Source of the DNA: Acidobacteriota bacterium
Lineage (GTDB): Bacteria > Acidobacteriota > Vicinamibacteria > Vicinamibacterales > SCN-69-37
Reading direction: 5' to 3'
Assembly (NCBI GenBank): GCA_004297655.1
Contig: SCUN01000192.1
Location: 1 to 40,118, forward strand
DNA length: 40,118 nucleotides
Shown here: positions 1-12,505 of the stretch, in pieces
Layout: every line of letters begins with the position of its first letter
How positions within the stretch are numbered: the stretch's first letter is position 1
Translations under genes and position numbers: made by a program
Notes under the pieces: model-generated
The model's database searches: none
What the model saw: only the letters and a program-made list of their open reading frames with translations
What the model was told of the DNA's origin: nothing

Positions 1-462
1 TCGATCCAGGAGCGGTACGCGAAGTACAAGGTCACCGATCCCGAGCGCCAGAAGATGAACCAGGAAATGATGGCGCTCTACAAGGAAAACGGCGTGAACC
101 CGGCCAGCGGCTGTGTGCCGATGCTGCTGACGCTGCCGATCCTGTTCGCGTTCTACTCGCTGCTCGCGATGTCGATCGAGCTCCGCCATGCCCCGTTCGT
201 GGGGTACATCGCGGACCTGTCGCGCCCGGACGTCTACTACGTCACGCCGATCCTGATGGGCTTGTCGATGTTCTGGCAGCAGAAGATGATGCCGACGACG
301 GCCGATCCGCTGCAGCAGAAGATGTTCCTGTTTATGCCGCTGATCTTCACGTTCAGCTTCCTCTGGGCGCCGAGCGGGCTTGTGTTGTATTGGCTTTCAA
401 GTAACCTGCTCGCCATCGGCCAGCAGTATGTGACCAACCGTCTTACCGGAGATGCTCGATGA
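1..462 (+). CDS. yidC: Membrane protein insertase YidC, C-terminal part (5' truncated by window)
   Basis: Frame 1 is open from base 1; protein contains [37 protein letters not shown], typical of the YidC/Oxa1 C-terminal domain; adjacent to jag and mnmE. Confidence 0.95.
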   Translation, partial: SIQERYAKYKVTDPERQKMNQEMMALYKENGVNPASGCVPMLLTLPILFAFYSLLAMSIELRHAPFVGYIADLSRPDVYYVTPILMGLSMFWQQKMMPTTADPLQQKMFLFMPLIFTFSFLWAPSGLVLYWLSSNLLAIGQQYVTNRLTGDAR

Positions 463-914
463 GCGAATTCGACGATCGTGTCATTAACTTTCTTCAGGAC
501 GTGACGGGCGCCATGGGCCTGACCCTGGACGTCGCGACCGAAGAGACGCCGGATCATGTTCGGCTCAATCTCACCGGCGAAGGCGCCGATGTGTTTCTCC
601 GCCGCAAGGGCGAGCCGCTCGATGCGCTCCAAGTCATCGTGAACACGGCGTTTCGCCGCGAAGACCGCGGGGAGCGCCACTACGTCGTCGACGTGCAGGG
701 CTTCCGCAAGGAGCAGGACGAGGAGCTTCGCACGAAGGCCCGCGAACTCGCCGCCAAGGTTCAGGCCTCAGGGGAAGAGGAAGAACTGGGCCCGCTCAAT
801 CCGTACGCGCGCCGCATCGTCCACCTCGCCGTGGCCGAGAATCCGGCCGTCACGACCGAGAGCTTCGGCGAAGACCTGCTGAAGACAATTGTCATCTCGC
901 TAAAACGGGCCTAG
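459..914 (+). CDS. jag: Jag/KhpB-like KH-R3H RNA-binding protein
   Basis: ATGA overlap with yid[19 protein letters not shown]-like motif and [27 protein letters not shown]3H-like C-terminus; conserved position after yidC. Confidence 0.88.
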   Translation: MSEFDDRVINFLQDVTGAMGLTLDVATEETPDHVRLNLTGEGADVFLRRKGEPLDALQVIVNTAFRREDRGERHYVVDVQGFRKEQDEELRTKARELAAKVQASGEEEELGPLNPYARRIVHLAVAENPAVTTESFGEDLLKTIVISLKRA

Positions 915-924
915 AGACTTCCGA

Positions 925-979
925 GCCGGAGCCAAGCTCCGGCCTACTTCGGATGTAGGCCGGGACTTCGGTCCCGGCC
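925..979. repeat. REP-like inverted pair (GTAG-headed palindromes) between jag and mnmE
   Basis: GCCGGAGC-caa-GCTCCGGC (925-943), GGCCTAC-ttcggat-GTAGGCC (941-961) and GGCCGGGAC-TTCG-GTCCCGGCC (958-979); perfect arms. Confidence 0.85.
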
Positions 980-990
980 GAAAGCATCCG

Positions 991-2364
991 ATGTTTGCCA
1001 CCGACGACACGATCGTTGCGATTGCCACCCCGCCCGGCCGCGGCGGATTGGGCGTCGTGCGCGTGTCCGGGCCCCGCGCCCTTGAAATCGCCCAGTCGCT
1101 GATCTCTCGCCAGGCGCCGCTCGAGCCCCGCGTCGCGACCCACACCTACATTCGAGAAAAAACGACATCGGGTGTCGTTTTTTTGGAAACTCCGGTTGAC
1201 GAGGTGGTGGCGACGTATTTCGCCAACCCCCACTCCTACACGGGGGAAGACGTCATCGAGATCAGCGGGCATGGCAGCCCCGTTCTGCTCGAGCGCATCG
1301 TCCAACTCGCCCTCGCGGCCGGCGCGCGATTGGCGGAACCCGGCGAATTTACGCTCCGGGCGTATTTGAACGGCCGAATGGACCTGGTCCAGGCGGAGGC
1401 CGTCGCCGACCTGATCGACGCGGTCACGCCGCAACAGGCGCGCGCCGCGATGGATCAGCTCGACGGGACGGTGACCGGCGCGATCAAAAAGATCGACGCC
1501 GCGCTCTTCAGCCTGATCGCCCGCTGCGAAGCGTCGCTGGATTTCCCCGACGAGGGATTTCATTTCATTCAGCAAGCCGAAGTGCGATCCACGCTGTCGT
1601 CAATTGCCGACGACCTGCGCGCGCTCATTGCGACGGCGTCGCGCGGGCGATTGCTCCGCGAAGGCAGAACGGTCGTCATCGTAGGCCGGCCAAATACCGG
1701 AAAGTCGAGCCTGTTCAATGCGCTGCTCGGCAGAAACCGCGCGATCGTGACGCCGATTCCCGGGACCACGCGCGACGTGCTGTCGGAGCAAATCGACGTA
1801 CTCGGCGTGCCGGTCACGTTGATCGACACCGCGGGCCTTCGCGAAAGCCACGATCCAATCGAACGGGAAGGTGTGGCACGGGCCGGCGAAGCGCGGGCCG
1901 CCGCAGCGATGACCCTGCTCGTTCTTGATGGATCGAGCGAACTCACTGCCGACGACGACTTCCTTCTCAATGAGCCAACAAAGGGGCGCCGCGTGATCGC
2001 GATCAGCAAAGCCGATCTCCCGCCCGGCATGGTCCCCCAGTTCGTCGCTCCAGAGGGCATCACCGTCTCGGCGACGACGGGGTTTGGATTGGACGAACTT
2101 CGTGAAGCGATTGTCCGGGAGGTCTCGAGTCAGGACGACCGGCGCGACACCCCGATGCTGACCAATATTCGCCACATCGCATTGGCGCAGTCGGCGCTCG
2201 ACGCGGCGGCGCGCGCGCTCGCGGCGCTCGATCGCGGCGCCACCGAAGAACTGCTGCTCGTCGACCTGCACGATGCCCGTCATTCCCTCGAGGACATCAC
2301 GGGAACACGGACGATCGATGACGTGCTGTTGCACATCTTCACGAGGTTCTGCGTCGGGAAATGA
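991..2364 (+). CDS. mnmE: tRNA modification GTPase MnmE
   Basis: N-term DDTIVAIATPPGRGGLGVVRVSG, G1 GRPNTGKSSLFN, C-terminal FTRFCVGK. Confidence 0.97.
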   Translation: MFATDDTIVAIATPPGRGGLGVVRVSGPRALEIAQSLISRQAPLEPRVATHTYIREKTTSGVVFLETPVDEVVATYFANPHSYTGEDVIEISGHGSPVLLERIVQLALAAGARLAEPGEFTLRAYLNGRMDLVQAEAVADLIDAVTPQQARAAMDQLDGTVTGAIKKIDAALFSLIARCEASLDFPDEGFHFIQQAEVRSTLSSIADDLRALIATASRGRLLREGRTVVIVGRPNTGKSSLFNALLGRNRAIVTPIPGTTRDVLSEQIDVLGVPVTLIDTAGLRESHDPIEREGVARAGEARAAAAMTLLVLDGSSELTADDDFLLNEPTKGRRVIAISKADLPPGMVPQFVAPEGITVSATTGFGLDELREAIVREVSSQDDRRDTPMLTNIRHIALAQSALDAAARALAALDRGATEELLLVDLHDARHSLEDITGTRTIDDVLLHIFTRFCVGK

Positions 2365-4202
2365 GCGCGACTGATTTCGACGTCGTCGTGATCGGCGCCG
2401 GCCACGCAGGATGCGAGGCCGCCTGGGCGGCCGCGCGTATGGGCGCGCGGGTCGGGTTGTGCACGCTGTCGCCGGAGACGGTGGCGTTGATGCCATGCAA
2501 CCCGGCGATCGGCGGCACCGCAAAGGGCCATCTTGTTCGGGAGATTGATGCCCTCGGCGGGCTGATGGGCCTGGCGATTGACGCGACCGGCATTCAATTC
2601 AAATTGCTCAATCGCAGCCGCGGGCCCGCGGTGTGGTCGCCGCGCGCGCAGGCCGACAAGCGGCGATACGGCTCGTGGGTGCGCGACGCGCTCTGCGCGC
2701 AACCCAACATCACGTGGCTCTTTCGGCGCGCCGGCGCGGTGTTGATGTCGGGCGGCACGGTCACAGGCCTTGCGTTTGAGGAAGGCGATCGGGTCAGCTG
2801 TCGTTCGCTTGTGGTGACCACCGGTACGTTTCTGAACGGCCTGGTGCACATTGGCGACGAACAACATCCGGCCGGTCGCGCCGGCGAGCCGCCAACGCGA
2901 GCGCTCGCGGATTCGTTGCATGCACTCGGTCTCGCGATGGGCCGGCTCAAGACCGGAACGCCGCCTCGACTGTCTCGCGCGACGATTGATTTCTCGAAGT
3001 TCCCCGAGGAACTGGGCGACGTTCCGATTGTGCCGTTCTCGTTCACAACGCCGCGTGACGTTCTCGACGGCCGCGACCAGATTGCGTGCCATCTGCTCCA
3101 CACGACCGAGGCGACGCATGAGCTGGTACGTCAGTCCATCGATCGATCGCCGCTCTACAACGGCCAGATTCAGGGGATTGGGCCGCGCTATTGCCCGTCA
3201 TTCGAAGACAAGGTGATGCGCTTTCCCGATAAGTCGCGTCACCAGATCTTCCTCGAACCGGAGGGCCTCGACGTCGACGAGATCTACGTCAACGGGATGT
3301 CCATGTGTCTGCCGCGCGCGATCCAGGAGTCGATCGTTCGTGCGCTGCCTGGCCTCGAAACGGCGCGCGTGTTGAGGCACGCGTATGCCGTTGAGTACGA
3401 CTTCGTCCAGCCGACGTCGCTGCTGTCGTCGCTGGCCGCAAAGGACTATCCCGGGCTGTATTTCGCAGGGCAGATCAACGGCACCTCAGGGTACGAAGAA
3501 GCCGCGGCTCAGGGCTTGATGGCCGGCATCAACGCCGCGCGCTCGGCGCGGGATCTTCCCGCGGTGTCGATTCGGCGCGATCAGGGGTACATCGGCATTC
3601 TCATCGACGACCTGATCACACAGGGCTGTCTCGAGCCTTACCGGATGTTCACGTCGCGCGCCGAGCATCGGCTTGTGTTGCGCATCGACAACGCTGATCT
3701 TCGATTGACGCCGCTCGGCCGCGAGATCGGACTCGTCGATGACGAGCGTTGGCGCGTCTTCGAATCGCGCGAGAAACGTCTCGAGCGAAATCGGGCGCAC
3801 GCCGCCGGCACGCGCGTGAAGGTGCGCGGCGCCACGACCACTGTGGCGCAGGCGATCGCGCGACCGGATGTACCGATGGCCGAGATCGTCGAGGCTGGCG
3901 CGTCTTTCGAAACAGACGCGCAATTCGCGTCATTCGATCTGGCGACAGTCGAAGCCGAATTTCGCTACGCGGGCTATCTCAAACGCCACGATGCAGAGCT
4001 GGCACGCGTGCGCTCGCAGTCCGACCGCGCAATTCCGCCGGCGTTTTCGTACGAGGGTGTGCCGGGGCTTTCACGCGAGGTCGTCGAGCGGCTCGAGCAA
4101 GTGCGACCCACGACGATCGGCCAGGCCGGTCGCGTTCCGGGAGTTACTCCTGCTGCCCTGGCTATCGTAGCTCTACGGGTTGCCAGACCGTCAAAATATT
4201 GA
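2361..4202 (+). CDS. mnmG: tRNA uridine 5-carboxymethylaminomethyl modification enzyme MnmG
   Basis: FDVVVIGAGHAGCEAAWAAARMGA FAD motif, PCNPAIGGTAKGHLVREIDALGG, GQINGTSGYEEAAAQGL; ATGA overlap with mnmE. Confidence 0.97.
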   Translation: MSATDFDVVVIGAGHAGCEAAWAAARMGARVGLCTLSPETVALMPCNPAIGGTAKGHLVREIDALGGLMGLAIDATGIQFKLLNRSRGPAVWSPRAQADKRRYGSWVRDALCAQPNITWLFRRAGAVLMSGGTVTGLAFEEGDRVSCRSLVVTTGTFLNGLVHIGDEQHPAGRAGEPPTRALADSLHALGLAMGRLKTGTPPRLSRATIDFSKFPEELGDVPIVPFSFTTPRDVLDGRDQIACHLLHTTEATHELVRQSIDRSPLYNGQIQGIGPRYCPSFEDKVMRFPDKSRHQIFLEPEGLDVDEIYVNGMSMCLPRAIQESIVRALPGLETARVLRHAYAVEYDFVQPTSLLSSLAAKDYPGLYFAGQINGTSGYEEAAAQGLMAGINAARSARDLPAVSIRRDQGYIGILIDDLITQGCLEPYRMFTSRAEHRLVLRIDNADLRLTPLGREIGLVDDERWRVFESREKRLERNRAHAAGTRVKVRGATTTVAQAIARPDVPMAEIVEAGASFETDAQFASFDLATVEAEFRYAGYLKRHDAELARVRSQSDRAIPPAFSYEGVPGLSREVVERLEQVRPTTIGQAGRVPGVTPAALAIVALRVARPSKY

Positions 4203-4230
4203 CACTACCAGAAGGCCTTAGAATCAGCTC

Positions 4231-4806
4231 GTGAGGATCGCTGAGAGGCTGGTTCAACGGCTCGCGGCCGCCGGCATGTCAGCGCCCGATCCTCAAGCGA
4301 TCGGCCTTCACGAGCGGTACTTGTCGCTCCTTGCAAAGTGGAACCGTACGATCAACCTCACATCCCTGCCGCTCGATCCGCCGAGCGACGAGGCCATCGA
4401 TCGGCTGCTGGTGGAGCCCATCCTTGCGAGCCAGTTTGCCGACGCGCCTAGGACGATCATCGACATTGGCAGCGGCGGAGGGTCGCCGGCGATCCCCTTC
4501 TGGATCCAGTGCCCTGGCGCCTCCCTGACCATGGTTGAATCCCGCTCCAGGAAGTGCGCTTTCCTGGCGGAGGCGGTTCGACAGATCAAAGCAGGCAAGG
4601 GCCAGGCTCTGCCGGTTCGCTTCGAGCAACTGCTAGAGAAGCACCCGGACTTGGCGGGCTCCGCAGATATCGTGACGCTGAGAGCCGTTCGCCTGGATCA
4701 CCAGGTTCACAGGCTCGTCGGAGCCCTACTGAAGCCGACAGGGCGGGTCTATCATTTCGCCGACGCCCTGAAGATTGTCGATTGTTCCACGTGGAACAAG
4801 GGGTGA
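4231..4806 (+). CDS. rsmG: 16S rRNA (guanine-N7) methyltransferase RsmG (GidB), GTG start
   Basis: LHERYLSLLAKWNRTINLTS and IDIGSGGGSPAIPF SAM motif; position between mnmG and parA. Confidence 0.88.
   Translation: MRIAERLVQRLAAAGMSAPDPQAIGLHERYLSLLAKWNRTINLTSLPLDPPSDEAIDRLLVEPILASQFADAPRTIIDIGSGGGSPAIPFWIQCPGASLTMVESRSRKCAFLAEAVRQIKAGKGQALPVRFEQLLEKHPDLAGSADIVTLRAVRLDHQVHRLVGALLKPTGRVYHFADALKIVDCSTWNKG
4782..4799. promoter_or_regulatory. parS: parS centromere-like site
   Basis: Perfect 18-bp palindrome TTGTTCCACGTGGAACAA containing TGTTCCACGTGGAACA, a canonical parS form; lies 80 bp upstream of parA inside the 3' end of rsmG. Confidence 0.92.
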
Positions 4807-4819
4807 GAAAAGCGCGGTT

Positions 4820-4851
4820 CAAGTTAGAATTCACAGGTCACAAGTCACAGG
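4820..4851. repeat. Intergenic heptamer tandem (TCACARG) tract, copy 1
   Basis: CAAGTTAGAATTCACAGGTCACAAGTCACAGG; aligns over 32 nt with 10582-10613. Confidence 0.75.
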
Positions 4852-4878
4852 AAGTTTGTGATTTGGTCATAAAACCTA

Positions 4879-5658
4879 ATGTCTAAAGTCATCAGCATCG
4901 CGAATCAGAAGGGCGGCGTCGCCAAGACGACCACCGCGATCAACCTCGCGGCATCGCTGGCGCTCGCCGAACAGCGCGTGCTGCTGGTCGACATGGATCC
5001 GCAGGCGAATCTCACGAGCGGCGTCGGTCTGAAGGGGCAGTCGGCGCCCGGCGGCACGATCTACGACGCGTTGACCGGCAACGGCACCAACGCCGAGTCG
5101 TTCGTGCTGCCCACCGGCATCGATCATCTGTCGATCATTCCCGCCGACCGGCAGCTCACCGGCGCGGAAATCGAACTCGTCAATCTCCCGGATCGCGAAT
5201 ATCGTCTGCGCGGCGTGCTGAATTTCCTGCGCGGGCGCTATGACTTCGTGTTCATCGACACGCCGCCGTCGCTAGGCCTTCTGACGCTCAATGCGCTCGT
5301 CGCCGCGGACCAGGTGCTCGTGCCGCTCAACTGCGAGTACTTCGCGCTCGAAGGCATCGCTGAGCTGATGGCGACGCTCGAACGCGTTCGCGCGTCGCTC
5401 AATCCGGATCTCTCTCTCGAGGGCGTGTTGCTCACGATGTATGACGAGCGGACGAATCTGGGCCAGCAGGTCAGCGCGAACATCCGTGAATTCTTCGGGG
5501 AGAAAGTCTTCTCCACGGTCATCCCGCGCAATATTCGTCTCGGCGAAGCGCCGAGTCATGGCGTGCCGGTGATCCTGTACGACGCGCGCTCGCGCGGCGC
5601 GGAAGCGTACATCGCCCTGGCGAAAGAATTTCTCGCGCGCGAGCATGGGAGTCATTAG
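4879..5658 (+). CDS. parA: Chromosome partitioning ATPase ParA/Soj
   Basis: ANQKGGVAKTTTAINLAASLA deviant Walker A, FIDTPPSLGLLTLNAL. Confidence 0.96.
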   Translation: MSKVISIANQKGGVAKTTTAINLAASLALAEQRVLLVDMDPQANLTSGVGLKGQSAPGGTIYDALTGNGTNAESFVLPTGIDHLSIIPADRQLTGAEIELVNLPDREYRLRGVLNFLRGRYDFVFIDTPPSLGLLTLNALVAADQVLVPLNCEYFALEGIAELMATLERVRASLNPDLSLEGVLLTMYDERTNLGQQVSANIREFFGEKVFSTVIPRNIRLGEAPSHGVPVILYDARSRGAEAYIALAKEFLAREHGSH

Positions 5659-5660
5659 CG

Positions 5661-6563
5661 ATGGCTGAAAAACGTCCAGCACTCGGCCGCGGATTGAGCG
5701 CGTTGATTCCGGACGCCGCGCCGCCCGCGCCTCGTCCGGCCGCTCCGTCGCCCGATCGGCCGACGGAACTCGACATCGATTTGCTGGTGCCGAATTCGGA
5801 GCAACCGCGCGCGGCGATCGACGATTTGAAGCTCGAAGAACTCGCGCAGTCGATTCGCGCCAACGGCGTCATTCAACCGGTCATCGTGCGAAAGGCGCAC
5901 ACGTCGATCGGCGCGGCCGGCCCAACGCGCTACGAGATCATCGCGGGTGAACGCCGGTGGCGGGCCGCCCAGCGTGCGGGTTTGCTGAAAGTGCCCGTGG
6001 TCGTCAGCGACGTGCCGGACGACAAGTTGCTCGAAGTCGCGCTGATCGAGAACATCCAGCGCGAGAACCTCAATCCGATTGAAGAAGCTCAGGCCTATCG
6101 GCGCCTCGCCGACCATCACCGGCTGTCACAGGATGAGATCGCGACGGCCGTCGGGAAGGACCGGGCGACAGTCGCTAACTATATGAGGCTATTGAAGTTA
6201 CCTGATGAGGTCCGTAACGACCTTGTCAGCGGAAGCCTCACGATGGGGCATGCCCGGGCCATCCTGGGCCTGACAAACGAGGCCGCCCAGCGGAGGGTCG
6301 CCCGGGAAACTGTTGCCAAAGGACTGTCGGTCCGCGAGACCGAGGCTATGGTTCGCAAGGAAGCCGACCCCAAACCGGCGGCCCCCGAGCCGCCGAGGGT
6401 GGACCCGAACACTCGTGCGGCAGAAGAGCAGCTTCGGCTGACGCTCGGCACCCGGGTGCGCATCGTTCGCAAGGGGAAGAGCGGGCGAATCGAGATCGAT
6501 TTCGTCAGCGAAGACGAGCTGCAGCGGCTCTATGAACAACTGACGTCGCGTGGTATAAATTAA
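5661..6563 (+). CDS. parB: Chromosome partitioning protein ParB
   Basis: [12 protein letters not shown]-terminus, [36 protein letters not shown] and C-terminal dimerisation region. Confidence 0.96.
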   Translation: MAEKRPALGRGLSALIPDAAPPAPRPAAPSPDRPTELDIDLLVPNSEQPRAAIDDLKLEELAQSIRANGVIQPVIVRKAHTSIGAAGPTRYEIIAGERRWRAAQRAGLLKVPVVVSDVPDDKLLEVALIENIQRENLNPIEEAQAYRRLADHHRLSQDEIATAVGKDRATVANYMRLLKLPDEVRNDLVSGSLTMGHARAILGLTNEAAQRRVARETVAKGLSVRETEAMVRKEADPKPAAPEPPRVDPNTRAAEEQLRLTLGTRVRIVRKGKSGRIEIDFVSEDELQRLYEQLTSRGIN

Positions 6564-6594
6564 TGTTTCTGTAATCGCGCGGAGGCGCTTTCTT

Positions 6595-7020
6595 TTGCTG
6601 CCGGATCTCTCGGTCCTTTGGGTCGTCTTTTTCGTTCTGCTGCTGGCGCTCATTCTTGACCGTCTGTTCTTCCGGCCGTTGCTTGGCGCGATCAGGCAGC
6701 GAGAAGGAGCGGCGGCCTCAGCCAAAGCGCTCGCCGATCAGGCCGCGGCCGAAGCCCGCCGCGCCACCGAAGAATTCGACCGCCAGACGTCTGCCGCCCG
6801 CGCCGATGTCTACCGGCAGATGGACGACATGCGCCGCGCGGCCATGGAAGACCGCGCCGCGCTCGTCGATGTGGCTCGCAAGGAAGCCGACGCCGCGCTC
6901 ACGCAGGCGCGCGCGGATCTGGCCCGCGATGTCGAGACCGCCCGGGCGCGGCTGGATAAAGACGCCGAGACGCTGGCCGCCGAAGCCGCCTCGCGCATTC
7001 TTGGTCGCCGCGTCTCGTAG
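6595..7020 (+). CDS. atpF: ATP synthase Fo b-type subunit (b/b' copy 1), TTG start
   Basis: N-terminal TM LSVLWVVFFVLLLALILDRLFFRPL followed by long Ala/Glu/Arg helix; GGAGG SD at 6581; precedes atpH/atpA. Confidence 0.8.
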   Translation: MLPDLSVLWVVFFVLLLALILDRLFFRPLLGAIRQREGAAASAKALADQAAAEARRATEEFDRQTSAARADVYRQMDDMRRAAMEDRAALVDVARKEADAALTQARADLARDVETARARLDKDAETLAAEAASRILGRRVS

Positions 7021-7051
7021 CGGCCGCCCCCAACACTTTGTGACCGACGCG

Positions 7052-7624
7052 ATGACCCACCGCTCCCGCCTCCGCTCCGCCCTCACGACGATGTTCGTGC
7101 TCGTCGCGTTTGCGGCGCCGCTTCTGGCGTCGGAGGACGCCGCGGCCGCCGACAGCTGGAAGCCGACGATCGCGCGCATCGTGAACTTCGCGATTCTCGC
7201 CGGCGCGATCTACTACTTCGCCGCCGGCATGGTTCGCGAGTACCTGCGCACGCGGTCCGAGACGATCCGACGGGATCTGACCGACGCGAAGAATCTGCGC
7301 GCCGCGGCGGAAGAGCAATTGGCGGCCGTCCGGTCGCGCCTGTCGCTGTTGCCGGGCGAGCTTCGCGAGATGAAGCAGCGCGGCGAGGACGAACTGGCGG
7401 CCGAGAAAGTTCGGCTGGCGGCCGCGACTGCGTCGGAGCGCACCCGCATCCAGGAACAAACCCGCCGCGAAATCGAGCTGGCGTCGCGACTCGCGCGCCG
7501 CGACCTGATGAACCACGGCGTCGAGCTCTCCATGAAGCTCGCGCGCGCGCGCATCGAGAGCAGCATCACGCCCGACGACCAGGCTCGGCTCATCGACGGC
7601 TACAAACCGGAGGTGCGGCAGTGA
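7052..7624 (+). CDS. atpF: ATP synthase Fo b-type subunit (copy 2)
   Basis: TM RIVNFAILAGAIYYFAAGMVREYL then coiled-coil helix; overlaps atpH start; start codon 7052 inferred (GTG 7040 possible). Confidence 0.8.
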   Translation: MTHRSRLRSALTTMFVLVAFAAPLLASEDAAAADSWKPTIARIVNFAILAGAIYYFAAGMVREYLRTRSETIRRDLTDAKNLRAAAEEQLAAVRSRLSLLPGELREMKQRGEDELAAEKVRLAAATASERTRIQEQTRREIELASRLARRDLMNHGVELSMKLARARIESSITPDDQARLIDGYKPEVRQ

Positions 7625-8166
7625 CGCTCCAGGCGATCGCTCGCCGCTACGCGGCGGCGCTGTTCGATGTCGTGAAGAAGAACAACACCATTGACGCCGC
7701 GCAAAGCGGGCTGACCTCGGTCGCCGCGCTCGTCGCCGGGTCGCCGGAGTTGGAGTCGGTCTTCGCATCGCCCGGCGTGCCCGCGGCGAAGAAGCTCTCG
7801 GTGGCGCAGACGCTGGTCGCCCAGCTCGGCGTGCCCCAGGAAATCCAGCGCCTGATCAACGTCCTCGGCGAGCGGGATCGCCTCGGCCTCATCGGCGACG
7901 TCGCGTCGGCATTCGACGCGCGCGTGCGGCAGGAGCGCCACGTGCTCCGCGCGGACGTGACCACGGCCGTGCCGCTGTCGCCCGAGAAGAGCGCCGCGCT
8001 CGCTGCATCACTGGGCAAGGCGCTGGGCGGCACGATCACCATCGACGCGCGCGTGGATCCGTCGATCGTCGGCGGCGTGGTCGCCAAGGTTGGCAGTTGG
8101 GTGTTCGACGGCAGCGTCACGCGCCAGCTCGAACGCATGAAGACAGAGCTCATCAAGGAAAACTAG
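7621..8166 (+). CDS. atpH: ATP synthase F1 delta subunit
   Basis: [18 protein letters not shown]-terminus, C-terminal [24 protein letters not shown]. Confidence 0.93.
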   Translation: MTLQAIARRYAAALFDVVKKNNTIDAAQSGLTSVAALVAGSPELESVFASPGVPAAKKLSVAQTLVAQLGVPQEIQRLINVLGERDRLGLIGDVASAFDARVRQERHVLRADVTTAVPLSPEKSAALAASLGKALGGTITIDARVDPSIVGGVVAKVGSWVFDGSVTRQLERMKTELIKEN

Positions 8167-8173
8167 GAAAACA

Positions 8174-9697
<1,524 letters not shown>

Positions 9698-9699
9698 CC

Positions 9700-10581
9700 A
9701 TGCCGTCACTGATTGACATGCGCCGGCGCCTCCGCGCCGTCAAATCGACGCAGCAGATCACCAAGGCGTTGAAGATGGTGGCGGCGTCGAAGCTGCGCCG
9801 CGCGCAGGAGAAAGTCGTCGCCACGCGGCCGTTCGCCATACAGGCGAAGCGCGTGCTGGCGAGCATCGCGTCGCGCGTGGACTCGGCGGCGCATCCGCTG
9901 CTCGAGCGGCGCGCCGGCGCGGCCACCGGCAACACGCTCATCATCGTCGTGGCGTCGGATCGCGGATTGTGCGGCAGCTTCAACACCAACATCGCCAAAG
10001 CCGTCGCGGGTTTCCTCCGCGAGAACAAGGGCCGGACGATGGCGCTGGGACTGGTTGGGCGAAAGAGCCGGGATCTGCTCGGCCGCCGCGGGTTCCCGGT
10101 GCGGTTCGAGTACGTGAATCTGCCGAAGGCGATCGGCGTGGCGGACGCGGAAGCGATCGTGGCGCCGGCGATCGAGGATTTTCTGGCCGGCAAGATCGAC
10201 AGCGTGCATCTCGTCTACAACGAGTTCAAGTCGGTCATCTCGCAGAAGGTCGTCATGGAGCAGCTGCTCCCGATGGCCCCAATCGAGACGCCATCGGACG
10301 CCGCGCAACCGGCGGCCGGCGAAGCGACTGAGTATTTGTACGAGCCGTCGGCGGAGCGGATCTTCGACATTCTGTTGAAGCGTCTGGTCGAGGCGCAGGT
10401 GTTGCGCGCGCTCGTCGAGTCGAACGCGGCGTTCTATGCGGCGCAGATGACGGCCATGGACGCGGCGACGCGCAACTCGGCCGAGATGCTGAGCAGCCTG
10501 ACCCTGCAGATGAACAAGATCCGCCAGGCGGCGATTACGCGGGAAATTATCGAAGTGGTTTCGGGCGCCCAGGCGCTGTAG
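9700..10581 (+). CDS. atpG: ATP synthase F1 gamma subunit
   Basis: PSLIDMRRRLRAVKSTQQITKALKMVAASKLRRAQ; SDRGLCGSFNTNI. Confidence 0.97.
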   Translation: MPSLIDMRRRLRAVKSTQQITKALKMVAASKLRRAQEKVVATRPFAIQAKRVLASIASRVDSAAHPLLERRAGAATGNTLIIVVASDRGLCGSFNTNIAKAVAGFLRENKGRTMALGLVGRKSRDLLGRRGFPVRFEYVNLPKAIGVADAEAIVAPAIEDFLAGKIDSVHLVYNEFKSVISQKVVMEQLLPMAPIETPSDAAQPAAGEATEYLYEPSAERIFDILLKRLVEAQVLRALVESNAAFYAAQMTAMDAATRNSAEMLSSLTLQMNKIRQAAITREIIEVVSGAQAL

Positions 10582-12069
<1,488 letters not shown>

Positions 12070-12495
12070 ATGGCGATCCCGAAGAGCCTTCGGCTGGAAT
12101 TCGTCACCCCCGAGCGGGCGATCGCCCACGAGGACGTGGACGAAGTGGAACTGCCGGGCGAGCAGGGCTTCTTCGCCGTGCTGCCGGGGCACGCGCCGCT
12201 CCTGGCCGCGCTCAAGACGGGACCGATCTGGTACCGCAAGGGGAACGACAAGCACTTCGCGTTCATCTCCGGCGGATTCACCGAGGTGACCGCGGATCGC
12301 GTCAGCGTGCTGGCGCAGGTGGCCGAGCGCGCGGAAGACATCGACATCGCCCGCGCGGAAGCGTCCAAGCGGCGTGCCGAAGAACGTTTGAGTAAACCCA
12401 CACTGGCCGACTTCGATGCGGAGCGAGCCCGGATTGCGATGTTGCGCGCTTTGACCCGGTTGCAGGTCGCGCGGCATTCGCGAACGCGCGGGTGA
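12070..12495 (+). CDS. atpC: ATP synthase F1 epsilon subunit
   Basis: LRLEFVTPERAIAHEDVDEVELPGEQGFFAVLPGHAPLLAALKTG. Confidence 0.95.
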   Translation: MAIPKSLRLEFVTPERAIAHEDVDEVELPGEQGFFAVLPGHAPLLAALKTGPIWYRKGNDKHFAFISGGFTEVTADRVSVLAQVAERAEDIDIARAEASKRRAEERLSKPTLADFDAERARIAMLRALTRLQVARHSRTRG

Positions 12496-12505
12496 CGCGC
12501 AGACT

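Noticed and set aside
4199-4224. TTGACA...TAGAAT promoter-like pair before rsmG
   Set aside because: Spacer is 14 nt, too short for a sigma-70-type promoter.
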